Positions 35,557-44,911 are shown, numbered from the stretch's first letter. The stretch: 64,000 nucleotides of DNA from Auraticoccus monumenti (GCF_900101785.1 NZ_LT629688.1:2790001-2854000), one strand, 5' to 3'. Program-made: numbers and translations. The notes: generated from the letters alone by a model not told the origin.

Positions 35557-36827
35557 TCCCCCTGCGGGACGGGACGCGCGGGGCCCCGACCGGGGCGCCG
35601 CGCGGTTCCGGCGTCCCCGACGACCTCCGCCGACGTCGCCGCCGACGTGCGGCGGACACCGTCGTCGCGCTGGTGTACGCGCTGGTCGCCGTCGCCGCGG
35701 CGGTGCTCTCGCTCGAGCCACCGCACGTGACCCCGCTGTGGCCGATGGTCGTGCTGGGCCTCTGCGGTCTCACCGTCCTCCTGGTGCACCGCAGGTACCC
35801 GCGGCTGGCCTTCGCCGGTGCGGTGGTGCTGGCGGTGCTCTCCCTGGCGACCGGGTCCGGGGCGGAGTCGCTGCTGGCGGTGCTCGCGGTGCACGCGGCG
35901 GGCGTCCGCCGCAGCGCGCGGGGAGCCTGGCTGGCCCTCGGTGTCGCACTGGTCTGCGGTGGCCTGGCGGCGCTCGCGGTCGGCGTCCGGAGCCGCACCG
36001 GGCCACCGGTCCTGGGTCTGGCGCCGCCGGTCTCGCCCCGGGACTCGCTGCTGGACTGGCTCAACGTGTTCGCGGTCGTCGCCGTGGTCCTGCTGGTCGC
36101 CACGCTGCTCGGGCTGGACCGGGGGCACCGGCGACGACACGTCGCCGAGCTGGTGGACCGGGCCGAGCGGCTGGCCCGGGAGCGCGACCAGCAGGCCGAG
36201 ATCGCCAGGGCCCTGGAGCGCGAGCGCATCGCCAGGGAGATGCACGACGTGATCGCCCACAGCCTCTCGGTGATGATCGCCATCTCCGACGGCGCCCACG
36301 CCGCCGCGGACGAGCGTCCGGCGGAGTCGAAGGAGGCGATCGCCCGGGTCGCCGAGACCGGGCGCCGCACCCTCGGGGAGGTCCGCCGCCTGCTCGGAAC
36401 CGTCCGCGGGGAGGACGGGAGGGTGGCGGTCGAGCACGGGCCGCAGCCCGACGCGTCCCAGCTGACCTCGCTGGCGGCCGAGTTCGTGGCCGCGGGGCTG
36501 CCGGTGCGCCTGGTGGTGACGGGGACCCCGTCGCAGGACCCGGCCCTGGGGCTCACCGTGTACCGGATCGTGCAGGAGTCCCTGACCAACGTGCTGCGCC
36601 ACGCCAGGCGGGTCAGGTCGGCGACGGTCGCGGTGACGTGGACGGCCGACGACGTGACGGTCCTCGTCCGCGACACCGGCTCGGCGGTGCCGCCGTCCTC
36701 ACGTCCGGGCCGTGGCATCCTCGGCATGCGGGAGCGGGTGGCGCTCTACGACGGCACGGTCGAGGCTGGCCCCGGCGAGGACGGCGGCTGGCGCGTCCTC
36801 GCCCGACTGAGGCAGGGGGAGCGGTGA
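35553..36827 (+). CDS. Sensor histidine kinase, HisKA_3 type
   Basis: About 424 residues. The N-terminal half has four to five membrane segments. The HisKA_3 motif REMHDVIAHSLSVM carries the phosphorylated His near residue 231. The HATPase part has YRIVQESLTNVLRHA and closes with GRGILGMRERVALYDG. The start is not standard: CTG 35553 overlaps the permease stop (CTGA) and is preceded by GGAGGG at 5 nt. The nearest standard start, GTG 35481, would overlap the permease by 76 nt. It phosphorylates the response regulator encoded 4 bp into its end. Confidence 0.9.
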   Translation: MIPLRDGTRGAPTGAPRGSGVPDDLRRRRRRRAADTVVALVYALVAVAAAVLSLEPPHVTPLWPMVVLGLCGLTVLLVHRRYPRLAFAGAVVLAVLSLATGSGAESLLAVLAVHAAGVRRSARGAWLALGVALVCGGLAALAVGVRSRTGPPVLGLAPPVSPRDSLLDWLNVFAVVAVVLLVATLLGLDRGHRRRHVAELVDRAERLARERDQQAEIARALERERIAREMHDVIAHSLSVMIAISDGAHAAADERPAESKEAIARVAETGRRTLGEVRRLLGTVRGEDGRVAVEHGPQPDASQLTSLAAEFVAAGLPVRLVVTGTPSQDPALGLTVYRIVQESLTNVLRHARRVRSATVAVTWTADDVTVLVRDTGSAVPPSSRPGRGILGMRERVALYDGTVEAGPGEDGGWRVLARLRQGER

Positions 36828-37495
36828 GCGTGGGCGAGGACGTCCGGGTGCTGCTCGTCGACGACCAGGAGCTCGTCCGCTACGGCTTCCGGCTGCTGCT
36901 CGACGCCGAGCCGGGGCTGGTCGTGGTGGGCGAGGCGGCCGACGGTGCCGAGGCGGTGGGCCTGGTCCAGCGGGTCCGGCCCGACGTCGTGCTGATGGAC
37001 GTCCGGATGCCCGGGGTCGGTGGCATCGAGGCGACCCGACGGATCACCAGCCTCCGTCCGGACGTGCGGGTGCTGGTGCTCACGACCTACGACCTCGACG
37101 AGTACGCCTTCGGCGCTCTCGGCGCCGGGGCGGCCGGGTTCCTGCTCAAGGACACCCGCCCCGCCGACCTCGTCGCGGCGATCCAGGCGGTCGCCTCCGG
37201 TGACGCGGTCGTCTCCCCCCGGATCACCGCCAGGCTGATCGAGGTCGCCGCCCCGCACCTCGGGGTCCGTCGTGACGCCGACGCCGAGCAGGCGCTGTCG
37301 GAGCTGACCCCGCGCGAGCGCGAGATCTTCGTCCTGGTCGGGCGCGGGGCGACGAACGGCGAGATCGCCGCGTCGCTGTACCTGAGCGAGTCGACGGTCA
37401 AGGCCAACGTCGGTCGGGTGCTGGCCAAGCTGGAGCTCCGCAACCGCGTCGAGGCGGTGATCCGGGCCTACGAGCTCGGCGTCGTCGGTCACTGA
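36824..37495 (+). CDS. NarL/FixJ-type response regulator
   Basis: A 223-residue two-domain regulator. The receiver has acidic residues DD at 13-14 (VLLVDDQELV), the phospho-acceptor Asp near residue 59 (VVLMDVRMPG) and the conserved Thr and Lys (VLTTYD, FLLKDTRP). The C-terminal LuxR-type HTH is LTPREREIFVLVGRG with NGEIAASLYLSESTVKANVGRVLAKL. GTG 36824 overlaps the kinase stop. The likely targets include its own operon promoter, in the 149-bp gap before the ATPase gene. Confidence 0.95.
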   Translation: MSVGEDVRVLLVDDQELVRYGFRLLLDAEPGLVVVGEAADGAEAVGLVQRVRPDVVLMDVRMPGVGGIEATRRITSLRPDVRVLVLTTYDLDEYAFGALGAGAAGFLLKDTRPADLVAAIQAVASGDAVVSPRITARLIEVAAPHLGVRRDADAEQALSELTPREREIFVLVGRGATNGEIAASLYLSESTVKANVGRVLAKLELRNRVEAVIRAYELGVVGH

Positions 37496-37637
37496 GCCGG
37501 GCGGGAGGTACCTGTCGAGGGAGTGACCGGCCGCGCGGCGGTCGGGTCGTCCGCACGTCCGGGTCGGCCTCACCGGCCGGCGCCGCACTGAGGACCGGAA
37601 CCTGGCCCGCTCGACGGGCGGTTGCTGTGCGAACATC

Positions 37638-37675
37638 TGTCAATGTAGCGTTGACGCATGCAAGATGTGTTGACA
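37638..37675 (+). promoter_or_regulatory. Leaderless-type promoter overlapped by TGTCAA/TTGACA half-sites
   Basis: The -10 box TAGCGT (37646-37651) ends 6 nt before ATG 37658. TGTCAA at 37638-37643 is mirrored by TTGACG at 37651-37656 (N7 centre, one mismatch) and by a perfect TTGACA at 37670-37675 inside the coding region. The half-sites cover both the -10 box and the start codon, a fitting place for a repressor, perhaps the HTH protein itself. Confidence 0.5.
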
Positions 37676-38260
37676 GAAGCGGTGCGTACGTTGCGGGCCC
37701 ACACCGATGCGCTGCTCGCCGCGCGGGTGCTCACCAGCGGCGACCAGGTCGGCTCGATCCGGCGGGCGGTGAGCCTCCAGGCAGCGGCGGACGACGTCGT
37801 GCGTGCGGTGGTGCAGCAGGCCCGGGAGGAGGGCGCCACCTGGCAGGTCGTCGGTGCGGCGCTCGGTGTGAGCCGGCAGGCGGCGTTCCAGCGCTACGGC
37901 AGGCCGACCGATCCGAGAACAGGAGAACCCATGGACACCACACCACTGGACGGGGTGGCCGAGCTGGCCGCCTCCGTGATCGAGGACCTGGCGACGGGGC
38001 GGTGGTCTCGGGTCACCGACCAGTTCGACCCGACCATGCGCGACGGCCTGTCCGAGGACGCGCTCGCCGCCGCATGGGCGCAGATCGTCGGTCTGTCGGG
38101 GGCCTACGAGGGGCACGGGGAGCCGACGGCCGTCCGCGCCGGCGACGTGACCATCACCACCACGGCGCTCGCCCTGGAAGCGGGGGACTACACGGTGCGG
38201 ACCACCTTCCGAGACGACCGGACCATCGCCGGCCTGCACATCCTCGAGGGGCAGTCGTGA
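37658..38260 (+). CDS. HTH plus DUF3887 protein
   Basis: A 200-residue protein of two parts. The N-terminal 75 residues are a helical DNA-binding-like domain with ATWQVVGAALGVSRQAAFQRYG, a clear helix-turn-helix. The C-terminal half (about 95-200) is a DUF3887 domain, with ELAASVIEDLATGRWSRVTDQFDP and the TITTTALALEAGDYTVRTTF strands. DUF3887 has a small alpha/beta cone-like fold found in sensor and hydrolase-linked proteins. It overlaps the CPBP protease gene by 4 bp (GTGA). It may sense a small molecule and regulate the promoter just described; this is inference. Confidence 0.82.
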   Translation: MQDVLTEAVRTLRAHTDALLAARVLTSGDQVGSIRRAVSLQAAADDVVRAVVQQAREEGATWQVVGAALGVSRQAAFQRYGRPTDPRTGEPMDTTPLDGVAELAASVIEDLATGRWSRVTDQFDPTMRDGLSEDALAAAWAQIVGLSGAYEGHGEPTAVRAGDVTITTTALALEAGDYTVRTTFRDDRTIAGLHILEGQS

Positions 38261-39336
38261 CCGTCCAGCACCCGGCCGGCGCTCCCGTCCGACCACACCG
38301 GGGCGCGGCGGGCGGCCGTCACCGCGACCTGGTGGCGGTCGTCGTCTTCGTCGCGCTCGCCTTCGCGCTCGGTTGGCTGGTCGCGCTCCCGCTCTGGCTC
38401 GGTGACGGTCTCACCAGCCCCTGGTTCCCGGTCGTGGCCGTCGCCCTGATGACCACCCCGACCATCGCCGCCCTCGCCGTGGTGCTGCTGGTGGAGCGTC
38501 CGCAGCGGAAGGCGGAGACCCTCGGGCTGTGGCCGCTGACCCCGCTCCGCAGGGTGCTCGGCTACGGCGCGCTGGGCGTCTTCGTGCCCATCGCGCTGGT
38601 CCTGGTGGCGCTCCCGGTGGGCGCGCTGCTCGGGGTGTACCCGGCCGACTTCGTCGGTCTGTCGGCCTTCCGGCAGCTGCTCGACGCGCAGGCCGGCGCC
38701 GCAGGTGTCGGCGAGCTCCCCCTCTCGGTCGGCGCGATCGTGGCCCTCCAGCTCGCCACCCTGCCCCTGGCGGCGGTCCTCAACCTCATCCCTGCGCTGG
38801 GGGAGGAGATCGGGTGGAGGGGCTGGCTGCTGCCGAAGCTGATGCCGCTGGGCACGGTCCCGGCCCTCCTGGTCTCGGGCGTGGTGTGGGGTCTGTGGCA
38901 CGCCCCGGTGATCCTGCTGGGCTACAACTACCCCGACGCACCAGGCTGGCTGGGCCTCACCATGATGGTCGGCACCTGCACCGTGTTCGGCGCGGTCTTC
39001 GGCTGGCTGCGGCTCCGGTCGGGCTCGGTGTGGCCCGCGGCCCTCGCGCACGCCGCCTTCAACGGGGCGGCCGGGACGTACCTGCTGTTCGCCCGGGCCG
39101 GTGAGCGCGTCGACACCACGCAGGCGACGGTCCTCGGCTGGAGCGGGTGGATCGTGCCCCTGGTGCTGGTGGCGGTCCTCCTGGCCACCGGACGGCTCGC
39201 TCCCGCGGCAGAGCCCTCCGGCCCTGCGAGAGGGGCGTCCGTACCTGTGGCAGAGCCCTCCGGTTCCGCGGCAGAGCCCTCCGGCCCTGCGGCAGAGCCC
39301 TCCAACCCCGCGCCGGTCGAACCGCGGCAGGACTGA
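38257..39336 (+). CDS. CPBP-family intramembrane protease
   Basis: A 359-residue membrane protein with about eight hydrophobic segments. The family motifs are EEIGWRGWLLPKL (the EExxxR catalytic Glu pair) and VVWGLWHAPVILLGYN, with HAAFNGAAGTYLLFA later on. CPBP proteases are homologues of eukaryotic Rce1 and bacterial bacteriocin-immunity proteins. The last 40 residues are a soluble tail made of AEPSGPA-type heptapeptides, encoded by 21-bp tandem repeats. GTG 38257 overlaps the stop of the HTH/DUF3887 gene, so the two are co-expressed. Substrate and regulation are unknown. Confidence 0.9.
   Translation: MTVQHPAGAPVRPHRGAAGGRHRDLVAVVVFVALAFALGWLVALPLWLGDGLTSPWFPVVAVALMTTPTIAALAVVLLVERPQRKAETLGLWPLTPLRRVLGYGALGVFVPIALVLVALPVGALLGVYPADFVGLSAFRQLLDAQAGAAGVGELPLSVGAIVALQLATLPLAAVLNLIPALGEEIGWRGWLLPKLMPLGTVPALLVSGVVWGLWHAPVILLGYNYPDAPGWLGLTMMVGTCTVFGAVFGWLRLRSGSVWPAALAHAAFNGAAGTYLLFARAGERVDTTQATVLGWSGWIVPLVLVAVLLATGRLAPAAEPSGPARGASVPVAEPSGSAAEPSGPAAEPSNPAPVEPRQD
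39208..39312 (+). repeat. Five 21-bp units encoding the AEPSGPA-type tail of the CPBP protein
   Basis: The units begin at 39208, 39229, 39250, 39271 and 39292. Units 1 and 4 are identical in sequence; unit 2 is diverged; units 3 and 5 differ from 1 and 4 by a few bases. Each unit encodes seven residues and keeps the frame, so copy number can vary without a frameshift. Confidence 0.85.
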
Positions 39337-39356
39337 TCGCCGGCCGCGGACCGCGC

Positions 39357-41516
39357 TCAGAGCCGCTGCCGCAGGCCCGAGGCGCGGTTCACCGGGCGCT
39401 GGATGGCCTGGCGCAGGGCGTCCTCGGTGCCGATGATCTCCACCCGCTCCCGGGCCCGGGTGACTGCGGTGTAGAGCAGCTCGCGGGTGAGCAGGGCCGA
39501 CTCCAGCGGCGGGAGCACGAAGGTGACCTCGCCGAACTGGCTGCCCTGGGCCTTGTGCACGGTCATGGCGTGCACGGACTGGACGGCGTCGAGGTGGATC
39601 AGCGGGTGGATGGTGGGCTGCTGCCCGCGGGCGAAGGCGGCCTGGGCGCCGCGGGGGGTGTCGACCACCACCCCGGTGTCGCCGTTGTAGAGACCGATCT
39701 CGGGGTCGTTGGCCGTCACCAGCAGCGGACGGCCGAGGTACCACTCGCCCTCCTCGCCGTAGCCGGGCACCTCCTCGCGCAGCCACTCCTCGACCGTGTG
39801 GCTCCAACGGGCCACGCCGAAGGGGCCGGCGCGGTGGGCGCACAGCACCCGGTGCTGCTCCATCGCGCTGACGGCCCCGGCTGCGTCGCCCTCCCGGGCC
39901 CGGTCGACCACCGAGCGCCCCGTGCGCTGGACCACCGCCCGCAGCTCGGGGAAGGCGACCGGGTCGGTCTCGGACAGGTCGGCCTCGACCCAGCCCACGT
40001 GGTCCCCGCCGGCGCGCAGCACCGCCAGGGCCGCCTCCGCGTCCCCGGCGCGCACCGCCCGCGCCAGCGCCCCGATCTCGTGCCCGAAGCGCCAGGTGTG
40101 GGTGAGCTCGACCACGCCGCGGACCACCGCGCTCATGGACGGCGGCACCGTCTCGCCAGGACCCTCCGCTGCGGTGCCCTGAGCGGGTGCAGAGCCGGCG
40201 GCGGCCACCGGCTGGAGGTCCGGGATCCGAGAGCGCCCGGCCGACAGGGCGCCCGGCGCCCCGGCCGGCGCCGGATCCGTGGTCCCACCAGACAGGGCAC
40301 CCGGCGTCCCGTTCGACGCTGCGCCCACCCGGCCGTCGGTCGCAAGCGGGGTGGTGCGGCGTGGGCTCGGCTGCCGGTCGTCGGCGTGCACGTGCAGCAG
40401 GGCGCGCCAGCGGGGGTCGTCGACGGGGACCGGCTGGCGGTTGGAGTCGGCGTGGGTGACGTCGGCCATCACCGCGCCGGCCTCCACCGAGGTGAGCTGA
40501 TCGGGGTCGCCGACCAGGATGACCCGGGTGCCGGACCGGGTCGCCTCGAGCAGCCGGGCCATCATAGGCAGCGACACCATCGACATCTCGTCCAGCACGA
40601 TGACGTCCCAGGGCAGCGGGTGGGCGGCGTCGTGGCGGAACCGGGTCCGCGACTCCGGCCGCCAGCCGAGCACCCGGTGCAGGGTGGTGGCGGTCAGACC
40701 GGACAGCGGGGCTCGCAGGTCCTCCGGCAGCCGGGCGGACTCGGCCCGCACGGCCTCCTCCAGCCGGGCGGCCGCCTTCCCGGTGGGGGCGGCCAGGGTG
40801 ATCCGGAGCCGCCCCTCGTGCAGGGCCTGCAGGCTGGCCAGCACCTTGGCCACGGTGGTGGTCTTGCCGGTGCCGGGCCCGCCGGCCACCACCGAGACCC
40901 AGTTGAGCACGCTGTTGGCCGCGGCGATGCGCTGCCAGTTGGGCTCGTCGGTGGCGAGGTCGGCGCGGTCGAACAGCCGGTCCAGCAGCGCCTCGACCCG
41001 GTCCAGGTCGACTCCCGGCGGGGTGGCCCGGCGGCGTCGGAGCAGCTGGGAGCGGACCGACTCCTCGTGCTCGAAGTAGCGGTCCAGGTACAGCCGGGAG
41101 CCGAGCAGCCGCAGCGGCCGTGGTTCGTCGTCGTCGGGACCGGTCCCCACGCCCCCACCCGACGGTGCCGGGGCGTCGGCGTCCGCGGTGGGCTCGACCC
41201 GCACCATCGGGCTCTCGCGCAGACCCTGCAGCCAGCGGCCGGGCTCGGGCCAGGGCAGCGCCGCGGTGTCCACCAGCGCCTCCTCGACGTCGAAGCCGTC
41301 CTCGGCCACGCTGGTCAGGTCGAGGCAGACCGAGCCGCCGCGGAGCGCCCGCACCGTCAGGGCCAGCGCCAGGGTGTTGTCCGGCGAGGGCTCACGGCAG
41401 AGCTGGGCGATGCTGACGGCCACGTTGACGTCGGCGACCGCCAGCACGCCGCTGGTGTTGAAGTCCGCCAGCACCCCGGTGGCCCGGACCGCCGTCTCGT
41501 GCACCGGTGCGGTCAC
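39357..41516 (-). CDS. recD: RecD: exodeoxyribonuclease V alpha subunit
   Basis: A 719-residue SF1 helicase, the 5'-3' motor of RecBCD. Walker A is VAGGPGTGKTTT (about 210-220) and Walker B is VIVLDEMSMV; VGDPDQL follows, with VHKAQGSQF and AVTRARERVEI near the end. Its odd feature is an insertion of about 80 residues (roughly 378-458, bases 40145-40385) between the DPDQL motif and the next helicase segment (ELTHTWRFG). This insertion is Ala/Pro/Gly-rich and unordered in appearance, with internal near-repeats GTPGALSGG and GAPGALSAG. Some insertion occurs here in other actinobacterial RecD proteins; this size is notable. GTG 41516 overlaps the recB stop (GTGA). Confidence 0.93.
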   Translation of the reverse strand: MTAPVHETAVRATGVLADFNTSGVLAVADVNVAVSIAQLCREPSPDNTLALALTVRALRGGSVCLDLTSVAEDGFDVEEALVDTAALPWPEPGRWLQGLRESPMVRVEPTADADAPAPSGGGVGTGPDDDEPRPLRLLGSRLYLDRYFEHEESVRSQLLRRRRATPPGVDLDRVEALLDRLFDRADLATDEPNWQRIAAANSVLNWVSVVAGGPGTGKTTTVAKVLASLQALHEGRLRITLAAPTGKAAARLEEAVRAESARLPEDLRAPLSGLTATTLHRVLGWRPESRTRFRHDAAHPLPWDVIVLDEMSMVSLPMMARLLEATRSGTRVILVGDPDQLTSVEAGAVMADVTHADSNRQPVPVDDPRWRALLHVHADDRQPSPRRTTPLATDGRVGAASNGTPGALSGGTTDPAPAGAPGALSAGRSRIPDLQPVAAAGSAPAQGTAAEGPGETVPPSMSAVVRGVVELTHTWRFGHEIGALARAVRAGDAEAALAVLRAGGDHVGWVEADLSETDPVAFPELRAVVQRTGRSVVDRAREGDAAGAVSAMEQHRVLCAHRAGPFGVARWSHTVEEWLREEVPGYGEEGEWYLGRPLLVTANDPEIGLYNGDTGVVVDTPRGAQAAFARGQQPTIHPLIHLDAVQSVHAMTVHKAQGSQFGEVTFVLPPLESALLTRELLYTAVTRARERVEIIGTEDALRQAIQRPVNRASGLRQRL

Positions 41517-44500
41517 GGTCGTCCTCCCGGGGTCCTCGTGACGGCCCGGCGCGGGGCGCCCGGCCCGTGGGCCAGCAGCGCCGACAGGTCCTCCACCATG
41601 GCCGCCGGCGGGTGCCAGCTGAACACCCCGCAGGGCACCCCGTCGCTGAGCGGGGTGTCCGGGCCGGCCATCCCGCGGACGAAGAGGTAGAGCACGCCAC
41701 CGAGGTGGTCCCCGGGGCGGTAGCCGGGCAGTCGCCAGCGCAGGTAGCGGTGCAGGGCGACGCAGTACAGCACCGCCTGCAGCGGGTAGTGCGAGGCCAT
41801 CATGGCCTCGGCCATGGCGGTGCGGCCGTAGCGGCCGAGGGTGAGCGGGCTGTCGTCGCGGGGACCGAGCCAGTTCGTCTTGTAGTCCACCACCAGGTGC
41901 CGGGTCGGCTCCTCGCCCACCCGCAGCACGGCGTCGACCGAGCCGGTCAGGAAGCCCCGCAGCGTCTCCTGGCCCAGGGCGGGGTCACGCAGCCGCTCGG
42001 GGTAGCTGACCAGCGGGTCGTCCGCGGGCAGGTGGCGCTCCAGGCAGTCGGCCACGTCGGCCAGGGTGGCCGACCGTCCGGGCGTCGTGCCCCCGGCCAG
42101 CGGGAGCTCGAAGTCCAGCTCGGGCAGCCGGTCCGTCGGGGCCACGTCGGCCAGGCTCCGGTCACCGGCCAGCGGCCCGAGGGGGGTGCGGACGGCCGGG
42201 GTCAGGGCCTCGGCCAGCTCGCGGGCGGAGAACCCGGCGGCCGGGAGCCGGGCCAGCTCGCGGGCGGCCAGCCCGGTGAGCTCGGCGGTCACGTCCTCGG
42301 CGGTGGGGTCGGCGTACTCCAGCAGGGAGTGCACCAGGGAGCCGAAGGCGGTGCCTCCGGGGAAGTCCTGCAGCGGGGACACCCGGGACAGGCCCTCGCC
42401 GCCGTCGGCCGCCGGCGTGGTCGTCACCTCGTCGGTGACGGGCTCGTCGTCCTCCCGGGCCCGCAGCGGCTCGCTGCCCACCCCCGGGCTGGCCGGTGCC
42501 GCGCCGTGGGCGGCGGCGGTCAGCGAGGAGTAGGAGGTCCGCCGCCAGGACAGGTCCAGCTCGCGCTGGAAGAGGCGCACCCGCAGCGCCTCCGGCGGGT
42601 CCTCCGGCGGGGAGCTGACCGGCAGCTGGCGCGGGCCGATGGCCTCCACCGCGACCAGCCGCCGCGGCAGGCCGTCCAGGGCCAGCGGCGACCGCTCGGC
42701 CGGGTACTCCGGCTCGGGGTGGGCCTGCTGGCGGTCGCGCTGCAGCAACCGGTGCAGCGCGCTGGCCGGGGTGTTGCGGGAGGCCGCACCCCACCAGGCC
42801 ACCACCTGGCACTGGGCCCGGGTGAGGGCGACGTAGAGCAGCCTCAGGTCGTCCCCGGAGTCCTCGGCCCGGGCGCGGGCGAACCGCTGGGCGCGTCCCT
42901 GGCCCTCCCGGCCGCCGACGTCGATCACCCGCTGCCCGGCGTCGTCGTGCAGCCGGAGCACGCCGCCGCCGTCCTCGTCGAGGTAGCGGTCCCAGCCCGA
43001 GGGGAGGTAGACGATGGGGAACTGCAGACCCTTGCTGTGGTGGTAGGTGAGGATCTGCACCGCGTCGGCGTCGGTCTCCAGCCGGCGCGAGCGCTGGTCG
43101 CTGTCGGCGCGGGCCTGGCTGATCCGCTCCCGCAGCCAGGCCAGCAGCGCGGCCGTCCCCAGCCCCGCGCTGGTGCGCTCCTGGTGCAGCCCCTCGGCGA
43201 CGTGGCGCAGGTCGGTCAGCTCGCGCTCACCACCGGGGCGGCGCAGCAGCCGGGCGGCCAGACCGGTGCCGGTGGAGACGGCCTCCATCAGCGCGGCGAC
43301 GCCCTGGCGCTCCAGCACCCGCGACCACGTCTTGAGGGTGCGGCGCAGCTCACCCAGCTCCTGGTCGTCGGCGGCGGCGAGCTGGTTGAGGCTCCAGCCC
43401 ACCAGCGGGGTGAGCGCGGCGGCGCGGACCGAGCGCTGGTGCGGCTCGAGCAGCGCCTCCAGCAGGGTGGCCCAGGCCAGCGCGGACTCCGAGGCGTGCA
43501 CCGAGCGGGTGCCGTTGACCACCGCGGGGATGCCGGCCGCGGCCAGCGCGGTGCGGATCTCCTCCGCGCGCGCGTTGGCCCGGACCAGCACCGCCACGTC
43601 GCTGGCCCGGACCGGGCGCCACTCGCCGTCCAGGCACAGCTCGGCGTCGCCGGAGACCAGCGTCCCGAGCTCGCGGACCAGGTCCTCCTGCAGCTGCCGG
43701 CGCACCTCGCCCACCCGCCCGGCCCGGCCCTCGGCGGCCCGGATCCGCAGCGGCGTGGTGGGGTAGCGCCCGGAGTGGCTGCGCATCCGGGGGCCCGGGA
43801 GGGCCGCCTCCACCGCGCGGACCATGATGCGGTCGTCGCCCAGGGCCGCCCCCTCGAACAGCGCGAGCACGGCGGCGACCACCGCCGGGTCGGAGCGCCA
43901 GTTGCGGCCCAGGGTGTGGGTGGCCTCGGCCTCGGCGACGGCCTGGAGGTAGGAGTGCACGTCGGCGCCGCGGAAGCCGTACACCGCCTGCTTGGGGTCG
44001 CCGATCAGGATCAGCGTGGAGTGGCCGTGGAAGGCCTCGCGGACGATGTGCCACTGCACCGGGTCGGTGTCCTGGAACTCGTCGATCAGCACCACGGGAT
44101 AGCGCTCCCGCAGCCGGGTGCGCGCGGCCTCCCCGTGCTCGCGGTGGTCCAGGGTGTCCTGCAGGCCCGACAGCATGTCGTCGAAGGTGGACAGCCGCAG
44201 CCACCGCTTGCGCCGGGCCACCTCGGCGCGGACACCCAGGGCGAAGTCGACCCGGGCCCGGACCCGCGGGTCGGGGTCGTCGGAGGGCACCAGCTCCAAC
44301 CCCTGGGCGTCCACCACCGAGCGGGCCAGCACCAGCGCCTCGTCGAAGGACAGCCACGGCCGCGGCGCCGGCTCGCCGTCGGTGGCTGGACGGGCGAAGT
44401 GCTGCAGGTAGTGGTCGGCCACCACCTCCCGGGTCAGCTGGTCCAGGTTCTCCACCAGCGTGGCGTCGGGATCGGTGTCGGCCAGCACGCCGAGTGAGTC

Positions 44501-44911
44501 CAGCATCCGCTGGCAGAACTCGTGGGTGGTGGCGATGGTGGCGGAGTCGAAGTCCGACAGCGCCGCGGCCACCCGGTCGAACCGCTCGCGGAGCTCGGCA
44601 GGCGACCCGGTGGTGAGCAGGACGTCCACCGCGTCCTCGCTGCCGACCGGCCGGCCCGCGACCGCGTCGGCCAGCACCGAGCGGGTGGACTCCAGCCGCT
44701 GCCGGATCCGCATCCGCAGCTCCTGGCTGGCGGCGCGGCTGAAGGTGACCATCATCAGCGAGGCCAGATCCACCCCCTCGGCCACGAACCGCGCGGCGAG
44801 CGCGGCGATGGTCCAGGTCTTGCCGGTGCCCGCGCTGGCCTCGAGCACGCACGTGCCCTCCGGCAGCGGCCCGCAGACGTCGAAGACGGGGATCTCGGTG
44901 GGACTGCTCAC
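41513..44911 (-). CDS. recB: RecB: exodeoxyribonuclease V beta subunit
   Basis: An 1132-residue helicase-nuclease. Walker A is VLEASAGTGKTWTIAALA, followed by MMVTFSRAASQEL, VLIDEFQDTDPVQW and IGDPKQAVYGFRGADV. LTYHHSKGLQFPIVYLP and LYVALTRAQCQVV lie later. The C-terminal nuclease shows HLVVDYKTNWLG with the catalytic Asp and Lys. In RecBCD it is the 3'-5' motor and the only nuclease. GTG 44911 overlaps the recC stop (GTGA); a frame to 44944 would extend into recC. Expression with recC and recD is clearly coupled. Confidence 0.95.
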   Translation of the reverse strand: MSSPTEIPVFDVCGPLPEGTCVLEASAGTGKTWTIAALAARFVAEGVDLASLMMVTFSRAASQELRMRIRQRLESTRSVLADAVAGRPVGSEDAVDVLLTTGSPAELRERFDRVAAALSDFDSATIATTHEFCQRMLDSLGVLADTDPDATLVENLDQLTREVVADHYLQHFARPATDGEPAPRPWLSFDEALVLARSVVDAQGLELVPSDDPDPRVRARVDFALGVRAEVARRKRWLRLSTFDDMLSGLQDTLDHREHGEAARTRLRERYPVVLIDEFQDTDPVQWHIVREAFHGHSTLILIGDPKQAVYGFRGADVHSYLQAVAEAEATHTLGRNWRSDPAVVAAVLALFEGAALGDDRIMVRAVEAALPGPRMRSHSGRYPTTPLRIRAAEGRAGRVGEVRRQLQEDLVRELGTLVSGDAELCLDGEWRPVRASDVAVLVRANARAEEIRTALAAAGIPAVVNGTRSVHASESALAWATLLEALLEPHQRSVRAAALTPLVGWSLNQLAAADDQELGELRRTLKTWSRVLERQGVAALMEAVSTGTGLAARLLRRPGGERELTDLRHVAEGLHQERTSAGLGTAALLAWLRERISQARADSDQRSRRLETDADAVQILTYHHSKGLQFPIVYLPSGWDRYLDEDGGGVLRLHDDAGQRVIDVGGREGQGRAQRFARARAEDSGDDLRLLYVALTRAQCQVVAWWGAASRNTPASALHRLLQRDRQQAHPEPEYPAERSPLALDGLPRRLVAVEAIGPRQLPVSSPPEDPPEALRVRLFQRELDLSWRRTSYSSLTAAAHGAAPASPGVGSEPLRAREDDEPVTDEVTTTPAADGGEGLSRVSPLQDFPGGTAFGSLVHSLLEYADPTAEDVTAELTGLAARELARLPAAGFSARELAEALTPAVRTPLGPLAGDRSLADVAPTDRLPELDFELPLAGGTTPGRSATLADVADCLERHLPADDPLVSYPERLRDPALGQETLRGFLTGSVDAVLRVGEEPTRHLVVDYKTNWLGPRDDSPLTLGRYGRTAMAEAMMASHYPLQAVLYCVALHRYLRWRLPGYRPGDHLGGVLYLFVRGMAGPDTPLSDGVPCGVFSWHPPAAMVEDLSALLAHGPGAPRRAVTRTPGGRP

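Noticed and set aside
39208-39312. CRISPR-like array in the 21-bp repeats
   Set aside because: The units are directly adjacent without spacers and are in frame within a coding sequence.
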